Source: Desulfatibacillum sp.
GTDB taxonomy: Bacteria > Desulfobacterota > Desulfobacteria > Desulfobacterales > SpSt-501
Length of the DNA stretch: 64,000 nt
Assembly: GCA_020725555.1 (NCBI GenBank)
Contig: DYEU01000004.1
Span: forward strand, 1-64,000
Reading direction: 5' to 3'
Shown: piece after piece, positions 35,386 to 43,584 of the stretch
Position numbering within the stretch: the first letter of the stretch is position 1
How the letters are laid out: every line of letters starts with the position of its first letter
Program-made: the position numbers and the translations under genes
Notes under the pieces: generated by a model
What the model was told of the DNA's origin: nothing
Seen by the model: the letters and a program-made list of their open reading frames with translations, nothing else
Database searches by the model: none

Positions 35386-36004
35386 GGGTTCGCCCTCAAT
35401 TGGCAGCTTGTGTTCGTTTTTGTAAATCTGTCCAGTTCATTTAACACTTGAGAAAATATTCATAGACGTGAATACGCCACGTTCTGTTGGCTGTTTATGG
35501 CATTATTATTCTGGATTTCTTTATAGCGTCGTGATGCCTCAGATTCACACATTTGACCTCACCGCCCTGTAGAAGCCTTCAAGGAAGTTTGGCCCCGTCT
35601 TGCGATCAACCTCCGTACCGAGGCGATCCTTCGTCCCCGGGCTTTCCCATCGTCTCGATTACACGATCTCCCATCCTGCCGGGGTAGGGTTTTTTTCATG
35701 CCCGGGCGCAGCAATGCTCGCTCGGTTAAAAATCGTAACGATCCCCCAGCATTGCTCGCCATCGTAGCCTCTTCCTGGTACCGGCATTTTTATGGCATCA
35801 AACGCATATCGCCGTGATCATCTTGATCTTCTGAGACAAAGGCTTCGTTATCTAGCTTCTCAGCGCCCCTTCGGCTTCGTTGCGACGAATATCTCAGCAA
35901 GACGGAAGTCAACACGATTCTGTGGCGAATCGCCGCGGGACCTATGTTTCTTCATATGGCTCTCGTGGATTCCTTGTTCTGGAAGTGCAGCTAATACTCA
36001 TTCC
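35386..36004. other. Unassigned interruption between the two TRAP permease genes
   Basis: This 619-base gap holds no gene I can support. Its centre (about 35545-35990) is visibly richer in GC than the flanking permease genes and contains an interrupted inverted repeat, AGCAATGCT and AGCATTGCT (about 35710-35755). A plus-strand frame open from about 35556 to 35816 lacks a start codon, and a second (35792-36013) lacks a ribosome-binding site. It may be the remnant of an inserted element. Confidence 0.4.
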
Positions 36005-36547
36005 TTATTGTGATTTTGCAGTGTTATACTCTCTGTCGAGTAAACGCTTTAAATCCTCAGAAACCAATTTTTTTATTGTGAAGGCAGTGCGCAGCATCAT
36101 GAGAAGAAAACCAAGCGGCAAGCAAATATAAGAAATATACATCGGAAATTGGAGCGCAGGCGCAAGCTGGTTTGAAGCCACAACAAAACCAACCATCTTG
36201 ACCCCCCAAACAAACATCAATCCACAGAAACCTACAGTTACTATGTAAGCAATAATCGCGATGATAACCCCGGTTTTCTCGCCAAATATCGTTCGGGCGA
36301 CAGTCACTTCAAGGTGTCGTCTTTCCGCTGCCGCAAAACTCGCACCAAGATAAACAGAAAATATAAAAAGGTATCTCGCCAACTCTTCGGGCCAATCAAG
36401 TGAATCTTGCAAAATGTATCTTTGAAAGACCTGCAAGATGATAATTAAAGCCATTCCGGCAAGTGCAATCGAAGAGGTAACCTCTTCAAACCGGTTTAGC
36501 CAATTGAATGAAGTTTTCATAAGCTCTCTTGAGATTGGGGCAGACAA
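36005..36547 (-). CDS. TRAP transporter small permease (DctQ family)
   Basis: A 180-residue membrane protein with four hydrophobic segments and the DctQ pattern QRYILQDSLDWPEELARYLFIF near residue 47, then GASFAAAERRHLEVTV. It joins the large permease to form the membrane part of the transporter. It lies 40 bases after the binding-protein gene and before the unusual gap. Confidence 0.92.
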   Translation of the reverse strand: MSAPISRELMKTSFNWLNRFEEVTSSIALAGMALIIILQVFQRYILQDSLDWPEELARYLFIFSVYLGASFAAAERRHLEVTVARTIFGEKTGVIIAIIAYIVTVGFCGLMFVWGVKMVGFVVASNQLAPALQFPMYISYICLPLGFLLMMLRTAFTIKKLVSEDLKRLLDREYNTAKSQ

Positions 36548-36587
36548 GTTTTTTATTTGCCTGCCCCATCTTGTTTGTTCAATCCCG

Positions 36588-37607
36588 TTATTGATTTAGT
36601 TTTTCCCTAATCGTTTTTCGCATTTCTTCGATGAGTTCAGGGGGCACTGCAGACGCAAATGATGGGGCTACGTTCTCCGTAGCCTTGATCCACCGAGCTC
36701 GTTCTTCTGAAGACAACTCGATGACTTCGCCTCCTGTTTCTTTGATCTTCTGGATAATCATCGATTCATTGCTTCGGATTTTATTGCGCTCAAATTTTTG
36801 CATAACCGCGAATGATTCATTGATCCATGATTGCTCTTGCGGTGTCAGTTTTTCCCAGAACGGCTTGGATACCAAAACCAAGTGGCCGCTATAAAAACTG
36901 CGTGTAAGCGTTACATATTTTGTTATTTCGGGGAATTTATTGAACCATGCCAAATTCAAATCGATGTCTATGGCATCAACCGTCTTTTGCTGCAATGCCG
37001 TGTAGACCTCACCCCAAGCAACCGGTGTGGGATTCATACCAAGAGCCTTAAGGATTGCGATATGCGCTTTGGAATGCGTTGCTCGAATTTTAAGTCCCTT
37101 AGCGTCTTCCAGCTTACGAATCGGCCGGTTTGCGAATACCTGTCTGAATCCAATATCGATATAGCCCAATCCTAAAATACCATTTTTTTCAAGTGCCCCG
37201 GCCAGCTTTTTCCCAATAGGGCCATCTGTAATTAGATCGGCTGCCTCATAGCTGGGTATGATAAATGGCATATCAAGAAACATCAATTGCGGATTAAATA
37301 CCGAAAAGTTGTTGCAGGCATCTGATCCCATCTGCAAAACGCCCATCTGGAGGCCCTGAACCACAGCATCAAAGTTTCCGTATTTCGAGCTGTCATAAAT
37401 ATCAACTCGGAACACTCCCCCAGATCGCCTTTCAAGATCAGATTTAAACAACTCATACCCTTCTCCCATGGGATGCTGAGGGACATTGGGATGGGCGAGT
37501 TTAATGATGATTTCTTTTGCCTCTACATGCGTATAACATAGACTAAATACGATCAATAAAGCTGCGGAAATGACGTTGCAAATCGTTTTGCGGCACAGTT
37601 GTCTCAT
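36588..37607 (-). CDS. TRAP transporter substrate-binding protein (DctP family)
   Basis: A 339-residue periplasmic binding protein with an N-terminal signal peptide (hydrophobic core about residues 12-26, cleavage near VEAK). The family block LKIRATHSKAHIAILKALGMNPTPVAWGEVYTALQQ carries the arginine that normally clamps the substrate carboxylate, so a carboxylic or sulfonic acid is the expected ligand. It is the first gene of the TRAP operon, with GGGGGAAGG just before the ATG and paired palindromes upstream. Confidence 0.95.
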   Translation of the reverse strand: MRQLCRKTICNVISAALLIVFSLCYTHVEAKEIIIKLAHPNVPQHPMGEGYELFKSDLERRSGGVFRVDIYDSSKYGNFDAVVQGLQMGVLQMGSDACNNFSVFNPQLMFLDMPFIIPSYEAADLITDGPIGKKLAGALEKNGILGLGYIDIGFRQVFANRPIRKLEDAKGLKIRATHSKAHIAILKALGMNPTPVAWGEVYTALQQKTVDAIDIDLNLAWFNKFPEITKYVTLTRSFYSGHLVLVSKPFWEKLTPQEQSWINESFAVMQKFERNKIRSNESMIIQKIKETGGEVIELSSEERARWIKATENVAPSFASAVPPELIEEMRKTIREKLNQ

Positions 37608-37663
37608 CCTTCCCCCTTTCTGATATTGGTAGAGCTGCCCATCGTGGAGAGATTTGCTTTCAC

Positions 37664-37688
37664 ATTGAATTTCAATTCATTAAATGAA
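37664..37688. promoter_or_regulatory. Paired palindromes upstream of dctP
   Basis: Two perfect 13-base palindromes share a base: ATTGAATTTCAAT (37664-37676) and TTCATTAAATGAA (37676-37688). They lie 57-81 bases before the dctP start, just inside the right end of the AT-rich island and 20 bases from the end of the desulfhydrase gene. They are good candidates for the operator of the TRAP operon; the regulator is unknown. Confidence 0.6.
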
Positions 37689-37708
37689 AAGAACGAAAGC
37701 CATTGCAC

Positions 37709-38725
37709 CTACTCCGCCACCGGCTCAAGGCCCAAGACCGGGCGGAGGTAGGCATAAAGCCCCGGGGAGCCGCCGGTGTGGACGAAGAGCACCTTTTCCC
37801 CCTTGCGCAGGCGCCCCTCGCGGCTCAGGCCGATCAGGCCCGCCATGGCCTTGCCCGTGTACACCGGATCGAGCAGGATGCCCTCGGTCCGGGCGAGCAG
37901 CTGCACGGCCTCCACCATCCTCCGGTTGGGGACCGAGTATTTCGGCTGCCAGTAGCCGCCGACACAGGTGACCGCCTCCCGCGGGATCCCCCCGCGCACG
38001 CCCAGCCGCTCGGCGGTGCGGCAGGCGAGGTCGTAGACGAGCGGTTCCTGGTCTTCGGGGTCGCGGCTCACCCCGACGCCGAGGATGGGGATGTTCAGGT
38101 TGCAGCCGACGAAGCCGGTGACGAGACCTGCGTGGGTTCCGGCGCTGCCCGAGGCAACGACCACGCGGTCGATGGCCAGCCCCAGATCGAAGAGCTGCTC
38201 CTGGAGCTCCTGGGCGCAGGCGACGTAGCCGGTAGCCCCGATGGGGTTCGAGCCGCCGCCGGGGATGATGTAGCCTTTTCTCCCCTCGCGGGCGAGATCC
38301 TCGGCCACCTTCTGCATGGCCGCCATCATGTCCGTCCCGCCGGGGACAACCTCGATTTTCTCCACCCCGAGCAGCCGGAAGAGAAAATTGTTTCCCGAGG
38401 CCTCGGGGTGGTAGCTCTTCGGCACGCGTTCCTCGAGAACCAGCCGGCAGTGCAACCCTTCCTTCACGGCCGCGGCGAGGGTCAGCCGGCAGTGGTTCGA
38501 CTGCACCGCCCCGCAGGTGATCAGCGTGTCGGCACCCTGGCCGAGCGCGTCAGCGACGAGAAACTCGAGCTTGCGCGTCTTGTTGCCGCCGGCGGTGAGG
38601 CCGAGCAGATCGTCGCGCTTGATGTAGATTTCGGGCCCGCCAACCGCCTTGGAAAATCGGGGCAAAAACTCGATCGGCGTGGGGCCGGGCGTGTACCGGC
38701 GTCGTGGGAATCGGGCAAGATTCAT
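37709..38725 (-). CDS. D-cysteine desulfhydrase / ACC-deaminase-family PLP enzyme
   Basis: A 338-residue pyridoxal-phosphate enzyme of the D-cysteine desulfhydrase (DcyD) and 1-aminocyclopropane-1-carboxylate deaminase family. The PLP lysine lies in AGGNKTRKLEF near residue 51; TCGAVQSNHCR near 76 is the phosphate/substrate loop. DcyD converts D-cysteine to pyruvate, ammonia and sulfide. It follows a RidA gene, which would remove the reactive enamine intermediate such enzymes release, and precedes the TRAP island. Substrate choice between D-cysteine, D-serine and related compounds cannot be made by eye. Confidence 0.88.
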   Translation of the reverse strand: MNLARFPRRRYTPGPTPIEFLPRFSKAVGGPEIYIKRDDLLGLTAGGNKTRKLEFLVADALGQGADTLITCGAVQSNHCRLTLAAAVKEGLHCRLVLEERVPKSYHPEASGNNFLFRLLGVEKIEVVPGGTDMMAAMQKVAEDLAREGRKGYIIPGGGSNPIGATGYVACAQELQEQLFDLGLAIDRVVVASGSAGTHAGLVTGFVGCNLNIPILGVGVSRDPEDQEPLVYDLACRTAERLGVRGGIPREAVTCVGGYWQPKYSVPNRRMVEAVQLLARTEGILLDPVYTGKAMAGLIGLSREGRLRKGEKVLFVHTGGSPGLYAYLRPVLGLEPVAE

Positions 38726-38742
38726 GGATCACCTCCTTGGGG

Positions 38743-39138
38743 TCAGCGTTCGATGACGGCCTCGATTTCGATATCCGCCCCCCGGGGCAGCGCCGCGACC
38801 TGCACCGCGGAGCGGGCGGGAGGGGGGCCGTTTGCGAAGTGGCGGGCATAGACCTCGTTGACCCGCGCGAAGTCTCGGAGATCGGTCAGAAAGACGGTCA
38901 GCTTCACCGCACGCGAAAGATCCGTCCCCGCGGCGTGCGCCACGGCGGCAAGGTTTTTCAGGCAGCGGTCGGCGCGCTCCTCGATTCCGCCCGCGACCGG
39001 CTCGCCGGTCTCCGGGTCGAGAGGAAGCTGGCCGGAGACGAACAGAAACCCCCCGGCGACTATCCCCTGGGAGTAGGGCCCGATCGCGGCGGGTGCTTCG
39101 GCCGTGGATACCGGCCTGGGTGCGTTGGCAGATTCCAT
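38743..39138 (-). CDS. RidA family enamine/imine deaminase
   Basis: A 131-residue RidA (YjgF/YER057c/UK114) protein. The N-terminal AIGPYSQGIVAGGFLFVSGQ block and the active-site arginine in PARSAVQVAALPRGADIEIEA near residue 108 are intact, which fits the active deaminase subgroup. It sits 17 bases upstream of the desulfhydrase and presumably handles 2-aminoacrylate made by it. Confidence 0.95.
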   Translation of the reverse strand: MESANAPRPVSTAEAPAAIGPYSQGIVAGGFLFVSGQLPLDPETGEPVAGGIEERADRCLKNLAAVAHAAGTDLSRAVKLTVFLTDLRDFARVNEVYARHFANGPPPARSAVQVAALPRGADIEIEAVIER

Positions 39139-39178
39139 CGTTTCTTTTTTCTCCTTTCCGGACTTCGCCTTGGCGGGT

Positions 39179-39841
39179 TCAGGGCTGAGGGAGCTCCTGC
39201 TCCAGGCGGATTTTCTTGAGATACCCGTACACCGTGTACTTGGAGACCCCCATCCTCCGGGACACCTGATCGACCGACCCCTTGATCCGGAAGACCCCGT
39301 TTTCCTCGAGCGCGCGCAAGAGATCGAGCCTCTCCGCGGTCGACATGTACGCCGGCTGCTTGCCGATCCGGGCGACCGTCTGCTCGAAGAGCGCCTCGAT
39401 CGTCTCGTGGATCGAGGTGGCGAAGGTTTCGATCTTCTCCTCGTCGTCGAAACCCGCTGCCGCGCTCGAGAACACCTCCAGGGCCTGGCAGGCGTTGCGA
39501 TAGTCGGTCGTGTCGAAGTTGACGCAGAAGGCGGCGACGACCTCCCCCTGGCGGTCGCGGACGAAGGTCGTGGTCGACTTGAGCACCCGCCCGTCCCGGG
39601 TGGTGGTCCGGTAGTTGTAGCGATCGCGGATTTCGCGGCCTTCGCGCCTGAGGACCCGCACGACGAGGTCGGTCAACGGGCCGCCGACCTTGCGGCGGGT
39701 CACGTCGCCCGCAATGTGGCGGATGGAGTGCCGGGGGTCGGAGAGGTCGTGGACGACGACTTCGAGGTTGCGCGGGAAGGTGCGAACAAGGGACTCCGCA
39801 ATCTGGGCCAGCGTCCGGAGGATCCATTCCCGCTCGTTCAT
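39179..39841 (-). CDS. YheO/DauR-type PAS-like transcriptional regulator
   Basis: A 220-residue regulator with an N-terminal YheO-like PAS domain (VVVHDLSDPRHSIRHIAGDVTRR near residue 33) and a C-terminal helix-turn-helix (FRIKGSVDQVSRRMGVSKYTVYGYLKK). DauR of Pseudomonas, in this family, controls D-arginine catabolism, and relatives often sit next to RidA and PLP-enzyme genes as here. It is the first gene of the cluster; GGAGGTG precedes the ATG, and a promoter with repeated AT-rich sites lies just upstream. Confidence 0.9.
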   Translation of the reverse strand: MNEREWILRTLAQIAESLVRTFPRNLEVVVHDLSDPRHSIRHIAGDVTRRKVGGPLTDLVVRVLRREGREIRDRYNYRTTTRDGRVLKSTTTFVRDRQGEVVAAFCVNFDTTDYRNACQALEVFSSAAAGFDDEEKIETFATSIHETIEALFEQTVARIGKQPAYMSTAERLDLLRALEENGVFRIKGSVDQVSRRMGVSKYTVYGYLKKIRLEQELPQP

Positions 39842-39879
39842 GACACCTCCCGGGGGCGACGTGACTGGTGCGGTTCAGG

Positions 39880-39908
39880 CCTGTAACAAACAAATTTTTT
39901 GAAGTCAA
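39880..39908 (-). promoter_or_regulatory. Promoter of the YheO-type regulator gene
   Basis: On the minus strand TTGACT (39908-39903) and TACAGG (39885-39880) are 17 bases apart, 39 bases before the start codon. Two direct repeats flank and overlap the minus-35 (see 39892-39920). Confidence 0.6.
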
Positions 39909-39920
39909 ATAAATTTTTTG
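39892..39920. promoter_or_regulatory. Direct repeats at the YheO-type promoter
   Basis: AAATTTTTTG occurs twice, at 39892-39901 and 39911-39920, 19 bases apart (about two helix turns), one on each side of the minus-35 box. They are likely the binding sites of the regulator encoded next to them. Confidence 0.5.
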
Positions 39921-39994
39921 TTTTCCGGGGGTGCCGGGGAGGACCGCCCTCGGCGCCTCCGCACGGCGTCGGCGCCCACGCCCGACCCGGACCT

Positions 39995-40023
39995 TTGACA
40001 TTGGTGGGTCCATGGGATAAAAG
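39995..40023 (+). promoter_or_regulatory. Candidate promoter of the SulP gene
   Basis: TTGACA at 39995-40000 and TAAAAG at 40018-40023 are 17 bases apart, about 79 bases before the SulP start. Confidence 0.55.
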
Positions 40024-40101
40024 GCGAGCCTTCTTTCGCCGGACGGGCCGGCCGCACGCGACGGGCGCTGCACACCGACCCCGGCACCCGGGGGGTGCAC
40101 C

Positions 40102-41796
40102 ATGAAACGTTTCGCGGCTTCGCTTTCCCTTCTGCGCGGAGACCTCTTCGGCGGGCTCACCGCCGGCGTCGTGGCCCTGCCGCTTGCGCTGGCATTCGGC
40201 GCGGCGAGCGGGGCCGGCCCCATTGCCGGGCTCTACGGCGCGATCGCCCTTGGGTTCTTCGCCGCCCTGCTGGGCGGCACCCCCTGCCAGGTCTCCGGCC
40301 CGACCGGCCCCATGACCGTGGTCTTCGCCGCGGCGGTGGCCGCCTTCCCGGGGGATCTCTCCCTCGTCTTCACCGTCGTGGTGCTGGCCGGCGCGCTGCA
40401 GATCGCATTCGGCTGGGCCCGGATCGGCGGCTTCGTGCGCTACATCCCCTACCCGGTGATTTCGGGGTTCATGAGCGGCATCGGGGCCATCATCCTGCTC
40501 CTGCAGATTCACCCGCTGCTCGGCCTCCCCAGCGTGGGCTCGCCGCTGCTTGCGCTGCGGTCTCTCCCGGAAGCCGTGGGCGGCGCACGGCTCGAGAGCC
40601 TGCTCCTCGGCGGGTTCACGTTGCTGGTCGTTTTTCTCACGCCGGCGCGCATCACGCGCGTGGTCCCCTCGCCGCTCATCGCGCTCCTTGGCGCAAGCCT
40701 CCTGGCGGGCTGGCTGAAGCTCCCCGTGAACACCATCGGGGAGATCCCCTCCGGGCTGCCGGAGCTCAGGCTGCCTGCGTTCTCGGCGGAGCACCTGCCC
40801 CGGGTGCTCGCCATGGCGATCGCGTTGGCCGCCCTGGGCAGCATCGACACGCTGCTCACCTCGCTCGTCGCCGACTCGATGACGCGCGTCCGCCACGATT
40901 CGAACCGCGAGCTCATCGGCCAGGGGGTCGGCAACATCGCGGCAGGCTTGATCGGCGGGTTGCCCGGCGCCGGGGCGACCATGCGCACCGTGGTCAACAT
41001 CAAGGCCGGCGGCCGAACCCGGCTCTCGGGCATGATCCATGCGCTCTTTTTGCTTGCCGTCCTGCTCGGTCTCGGCAAGGCCACGGCCCACATTCCCATG
41101 GCGGCCCTGGCGGGGATCCTGATCAAGGTCGGTGTCGACATTCTCGACTACCGCATGCTCAAGATCCTCAAGCGCGCCCCCCGGCCGGATCTCGTGGTCA
41201 TGATCGCCGTGTTTGCGATCACGGTCTTCGTCGATCTGATCGTCGCCGTCACCATCGGCATCGCCCTGGCGGCCCTGATGCTCACCTGGCAGATGGCGCG
41301 CCTGACCCAAGTCAACGTCTTCGAGGTCGCCCCGGCCGACTGGGAGCGCGCGCTCGGCAAGGAACTCCAGGAAGAGAGCGACTACGGCATCCGTGTGATC
41401 GCGGTGCGGGGGGCCTTCTTCTTCGGAATGACCGCCCAGATGCAGGACAAGATCAACAAGCTTTTAGGGGCGAAGGTCGTCATCATCAACTGCTACCATG
41501 TCCCCTTCATGGACACCTCCGCCGCCTTCGCCCTGGTCGAAATGGTGGAAAAGCTGAAAGCCGAAGGCATCCGCCCGATCCTCGTGGTGAACGAAGGGGT
41601 CGGGCTGGACCGCGTCCTCGCGAACATCGGCTGTGCCGAGGTCTTCGGCAAAGAAGGCATCCAGACCGACTACCGCCGGGCCGTGGAACTCGCCCGCGGC
41701 CTCCTCAAGCCCGGCTCCGACCTCAACCCCGCCGGCGGGCCTGCGGCGGAAGGCCGGGCGGCGGCGAAGAACCCGCGCCCCGACCGGCCGGCTTGA
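40102..41796 (+). CDS. SulP family anion permease with STAS domain
   Basis: A 564-residue membrane protein: about 12-14 hydrophobic segments (residues 15-420) followed by a cytoplasmic STAS domain (about 430-545, with VIINCYHVPFMDTSAAFALVEM as the anti-sigma-antagonist-like core). Landmarks of the transport domain are GAASGAGPIAGLYGAI and GLIGGLPGAGATMRTVVNIKAGGRTRLSGM. SulP proteins move sulfate, bicarbonate or dicarboxylates. The short form lacking a carbonic anhydrase leaves the anion open; nearby sulfur genes make sulfate plausible. Confidence 0.92.
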   Translation: MKRFAASLSLLRGDLFGGLTAGVVALPLALAFGAASGAGPIAGLYGAIALGFFAALLGGTPCQVSGPTGPMTVVFAAAVAAFPGDLSLVFTVVVLAGALQIAFGWARIGGFVRYIPYPVISGFMSGIGAIILLLQIHPLLGLPSVGSPLLALRSLPEAVGGARLESLLLGGFTLLVVFLTPARITRVVPSPLIALLGASLLAGWLKLPVNTIGEIPSGLPELRLPAFSAEHLPRVLAMAIALAALGSIDTLLTSLVADSMTRVRHDSNRELIGQGVGNIAAGLIGGLPGAGATMRTVVNIKAGGRTRLSGMIHALFLLAVLLGLGKATAHIPMAALAGILIKVGVDILDYRMLKILKRAPRPDLVVMIAVFAITVFVDLIVAVTIGIALAALMLTWQMARLTQVNVFEVAPADWERALGKELQEESDYGIRVIAVRGAFFFGMTAQMQDKINKLLGAKVVIINCYHVPFMDTSAAFALVEMVEKLKAEGIRPILVVNEGVGLDRVLANIGCAEVFGKEGIQTDYRRAVELARGLLKPGSDLNPAGGPAAEGRAAAKNPRPDRPA

Positions 41797-41797
41797 C

Positions 41798-41868
41798 CGG
41801 GAAACCGTTTTCCCGGATAGTCGACCCTGCGGTGCGGCGCGCGACCGGGACCGCCGGTCCCGGGGGGC
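41798..41868 (+). other. Two hairpins between SulP and NosL-like genes
   Basis: One hairpin has arms CCGGGAAA and TTTCCCGG (near 41799-41817) and a second has CCGGGACC and GGTCCCGG (near 41848-41866). Neither is followed by a T-run, so they may slow or protect the transcript rather than end it. Confidence 0.4.
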
Positions 41869-41910
41869 GCCGCAAGGCCGCCGCCAAACACTCAGGGAGG
41901 CGAGTGGCTC

Positions 41911-42402
41911 ATGAAAACCCCTTTTCTCCTCATTGCCGCCATGTTTCTCGGCGCCGGCTTCGCGGCGGCCAGCGAGGCCGATATCGCCCGACACCCCGCC
42001 TGCCCGCTCTGCGGCATGAACCGCTGGGAATTCGCCCACAGCCGCATGGTGATCGTCTTTGAGGACGGAAGCGAGACGGGGACCTGCAGCATTCATTGCA
42101 CGGCGGTCGAGCTCGTCAACCGCCTGGATCGGGCGCCGGTGTCCTTCGCGGTGGGGGACTACCTCACGCGAATGCTGATCGATGCCGAGAAGGCGATCTG
42201 GGTGATCGGCGGTGACCGCCCGGGGGTCATGAGCGCGCGGGCGAAGTGGGCCTTCGCCCGGCGCGAGGACGCCGAGCGCTTCGTCAAGGCCCACGGCGGG
42301 ACGATCGTGGGCTTCGAGGAAGCCCTGCAGGCCGCCTTCGCCGACCTCTACCACGACACGAAGATGATCCGCGACCGGCGCAAGGCGAAACAGGCCCGCT
42401 GA
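41911..42402 (+). CDS. NosL-family copper-binding-like protein
   Basis: A 163-residue exported protein with a signal peptide (residues 1-20, AAAS cleavage). The motif HPACPLCGMNRW near residue 29, followed by GTCSIHC near 57, matches NosL, which binds Cu(I) and helps load nitrous oxide reductase. The usual lipobox cysteine is not evident. No nos genes are nearby, and stand-alone NosL-like proteins exist in anaerobes without N2O reduction, so a general copper role is more cautious. Confidence 0.82.
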   Translation: MKTPFLLIAAMFLGAGFAAASEADIARHPACPLCGMNRWEFAHSRMVIVFEDGSETGTCSIHCTAVELVNRLDRAPVSFAVGDYLTRMLIDAEKAIWVIGGDRPGVMSARAKWAFARREDAERFVKAHGGTIVGFEEALQAAFADLYHDTKMIRDRRKAKQAR

Positions 42403-42425
42403 GCCAAACCGGGGACGGCCAAACC

Positions 42426-42678
42426 GGGGACGTCCATTCACATATTGGTTGACTTCCTTTCCCCCGTGCGCTTCCGCCGGGGAAGCGCATTGGGGGAGGA
42501 TGCGGTGCAGAGCCTCCCTGGCGTGCCGTTGGCCATTCCCCGCCGCCTCGGAGTCCTCCCCCTCCCGGTCGTCACGGGCCGCCTTTCCCAGGTGCGGGGG
42601 ATCGTGCTACCTCTGCAGACAATGAACGTCCCCTACGCCAGGTCGAGGGAAGATCATGATATGACAATGGACGTCCCC
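42426..42678. repeat. Inverted-repeat (REP/MITE-like) element, copy 2
   Basis: GGGGACGTCCATTCACATAT at 42426-42445 mirrors CATGATATGACAATGGACGT at the right end (to 42678, ending CCCC). Each end also holds a second, degenerate copy (GGGGACGGCC from about 42411 and AACGTCCCC near 42625). It fills nearly the whole 291-base gap between the NosL-like and DUF169 genes and shares its ends with the element at 28153-28264. No transposase is inside. Confidence 0.75.
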
Positions 42679-42693
42679 TGAAAGGAGAAGAAG

Positions 42694-43515
42694 ATGGAAT
42701 CGCGGATCGCTGCGGCGCTCGGCGGCGCCTACGGGCCCGTCGCCGTCGTCCTGGCCGACGAGAAGCCCGAAGGGGCGCTTGAATTCAAGCCGGGAAGATG
42801 GGGCTGCGTCATGTTTCTCTTCGCCAACGCCGCCAAGGGCAAGACCGCGGCCTTCTCCGCCGAGACCTACGGCTGCTGGGGAGGCGGGGTAGGCCTGGGC
42901 TTCGGGAACGCCTACTTGCGCTTTCCGGGGGGAGTGGATTGCTTCGCCCATTTTCTCTCCTCCGGAAATGCGGACTGGGAGCAGGGAAGGCAAGTGGGCG
43001 AGGCCCTCAAGGCGCAGGCGGGCAAGGAGTTCCCGCGCGACTTCCTCGAGGGCGAGGGCTACCTCAAGACGCCCGAGCACGTCCACCGCTGGCTGGAGGA
43101 GCTGCCCATCATGGAGATCGCCTCGCGCTTCGTGGTCTTCAAACCCCTCGCCGAAGTCGACCCGGGAACGGAAACGCCCGCGACGGTGGTTTTCCTCGCC
43201 GACCCCGACCGGCTCGCCGCGCTGGTCATCCTCGCCAACTACGCCCGCGGGGGGATGGAGAACGTGATCATCCCCTGGGCCGCAGGCTGCCAGACGATCG
43301 GCATCCTTCCCTTCCGGGAGGCGCGCACGGATTCCCCTCGGGCGGTCGTCGGCCTGACCGACATCTCGGCCCGCAAGTACGTCCGGCCGCTTCTCGGGGG
43401 GGACCTGCTGACGTTTGCCGCCCCCTGGCGCCTGTTCGTCGAGATGGAGGAAAACGTCCCCGGCAGCTTCCTCGAAAAGCCCACCTGGCAGGCACTCATC
43501 CGGGCGCAACGTTGA
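42694..43515 (+). CDS. DUF169 family protein
   Basis: A 273-residue protein of the DUF169 family, common in anaerobes and archaea and without proven function. Family-like features include GAYGPVAVVL near the start, RWGCVMFLFANAAKGKTAAFS with CWGGGVGLGFG near 60, an NYARGGMENVIIPWAAGC block near 182, and RKYVRPLLGGD. The three cysteine-bearing glycine-rich stretches hint at a metal or cofactor site. AAAGGAG precedes the ATG, directly after the inverted-repeat element. Confidence 0.85.
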   Translation: MESRIAAALGGAYGPVAVVLADEKPEGALEFKPGRWGCVMFLFANAAKGKTAAFSAETYGCWGGGVGLGFGNAYLRFPGGVDCFAHFLSSGNADWEQGRQVGEALKAQAGKEFPRDFLEGEGYLKTPEHVHRWLEELPIMEIASRFVVFKPLAEVDPGTETPATVVFLADPDRLAALVILANYARGGMENVIIPWAAGCQTIGILPFREARTDSPRAVVGLTDISARKYVRPLLGGDLLTFAAPWRLFVEMEENVPGSFLEKPTWQALIRAQR

Positions 43516-43584
43516 TTGCCGCCTGCGGATCGAAGCGCCCGCGACGTTCCCTGCCGGGTCCGCCTTGCGGGAGGCGGGTTTCTC

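Noticed and set aside
35559-35762. 67-residue minus-strand frame in the dctQ-dctM gap
   Set aside because: No ribosome-binding site or recognisable family; kept only as part of the unassigned interruption.
42445-42681. Small frame inside the second inverted-repeat element
   Set aside because: It lies wholly within the repeat element and has no ribosome-binding site or protein-like sequence.
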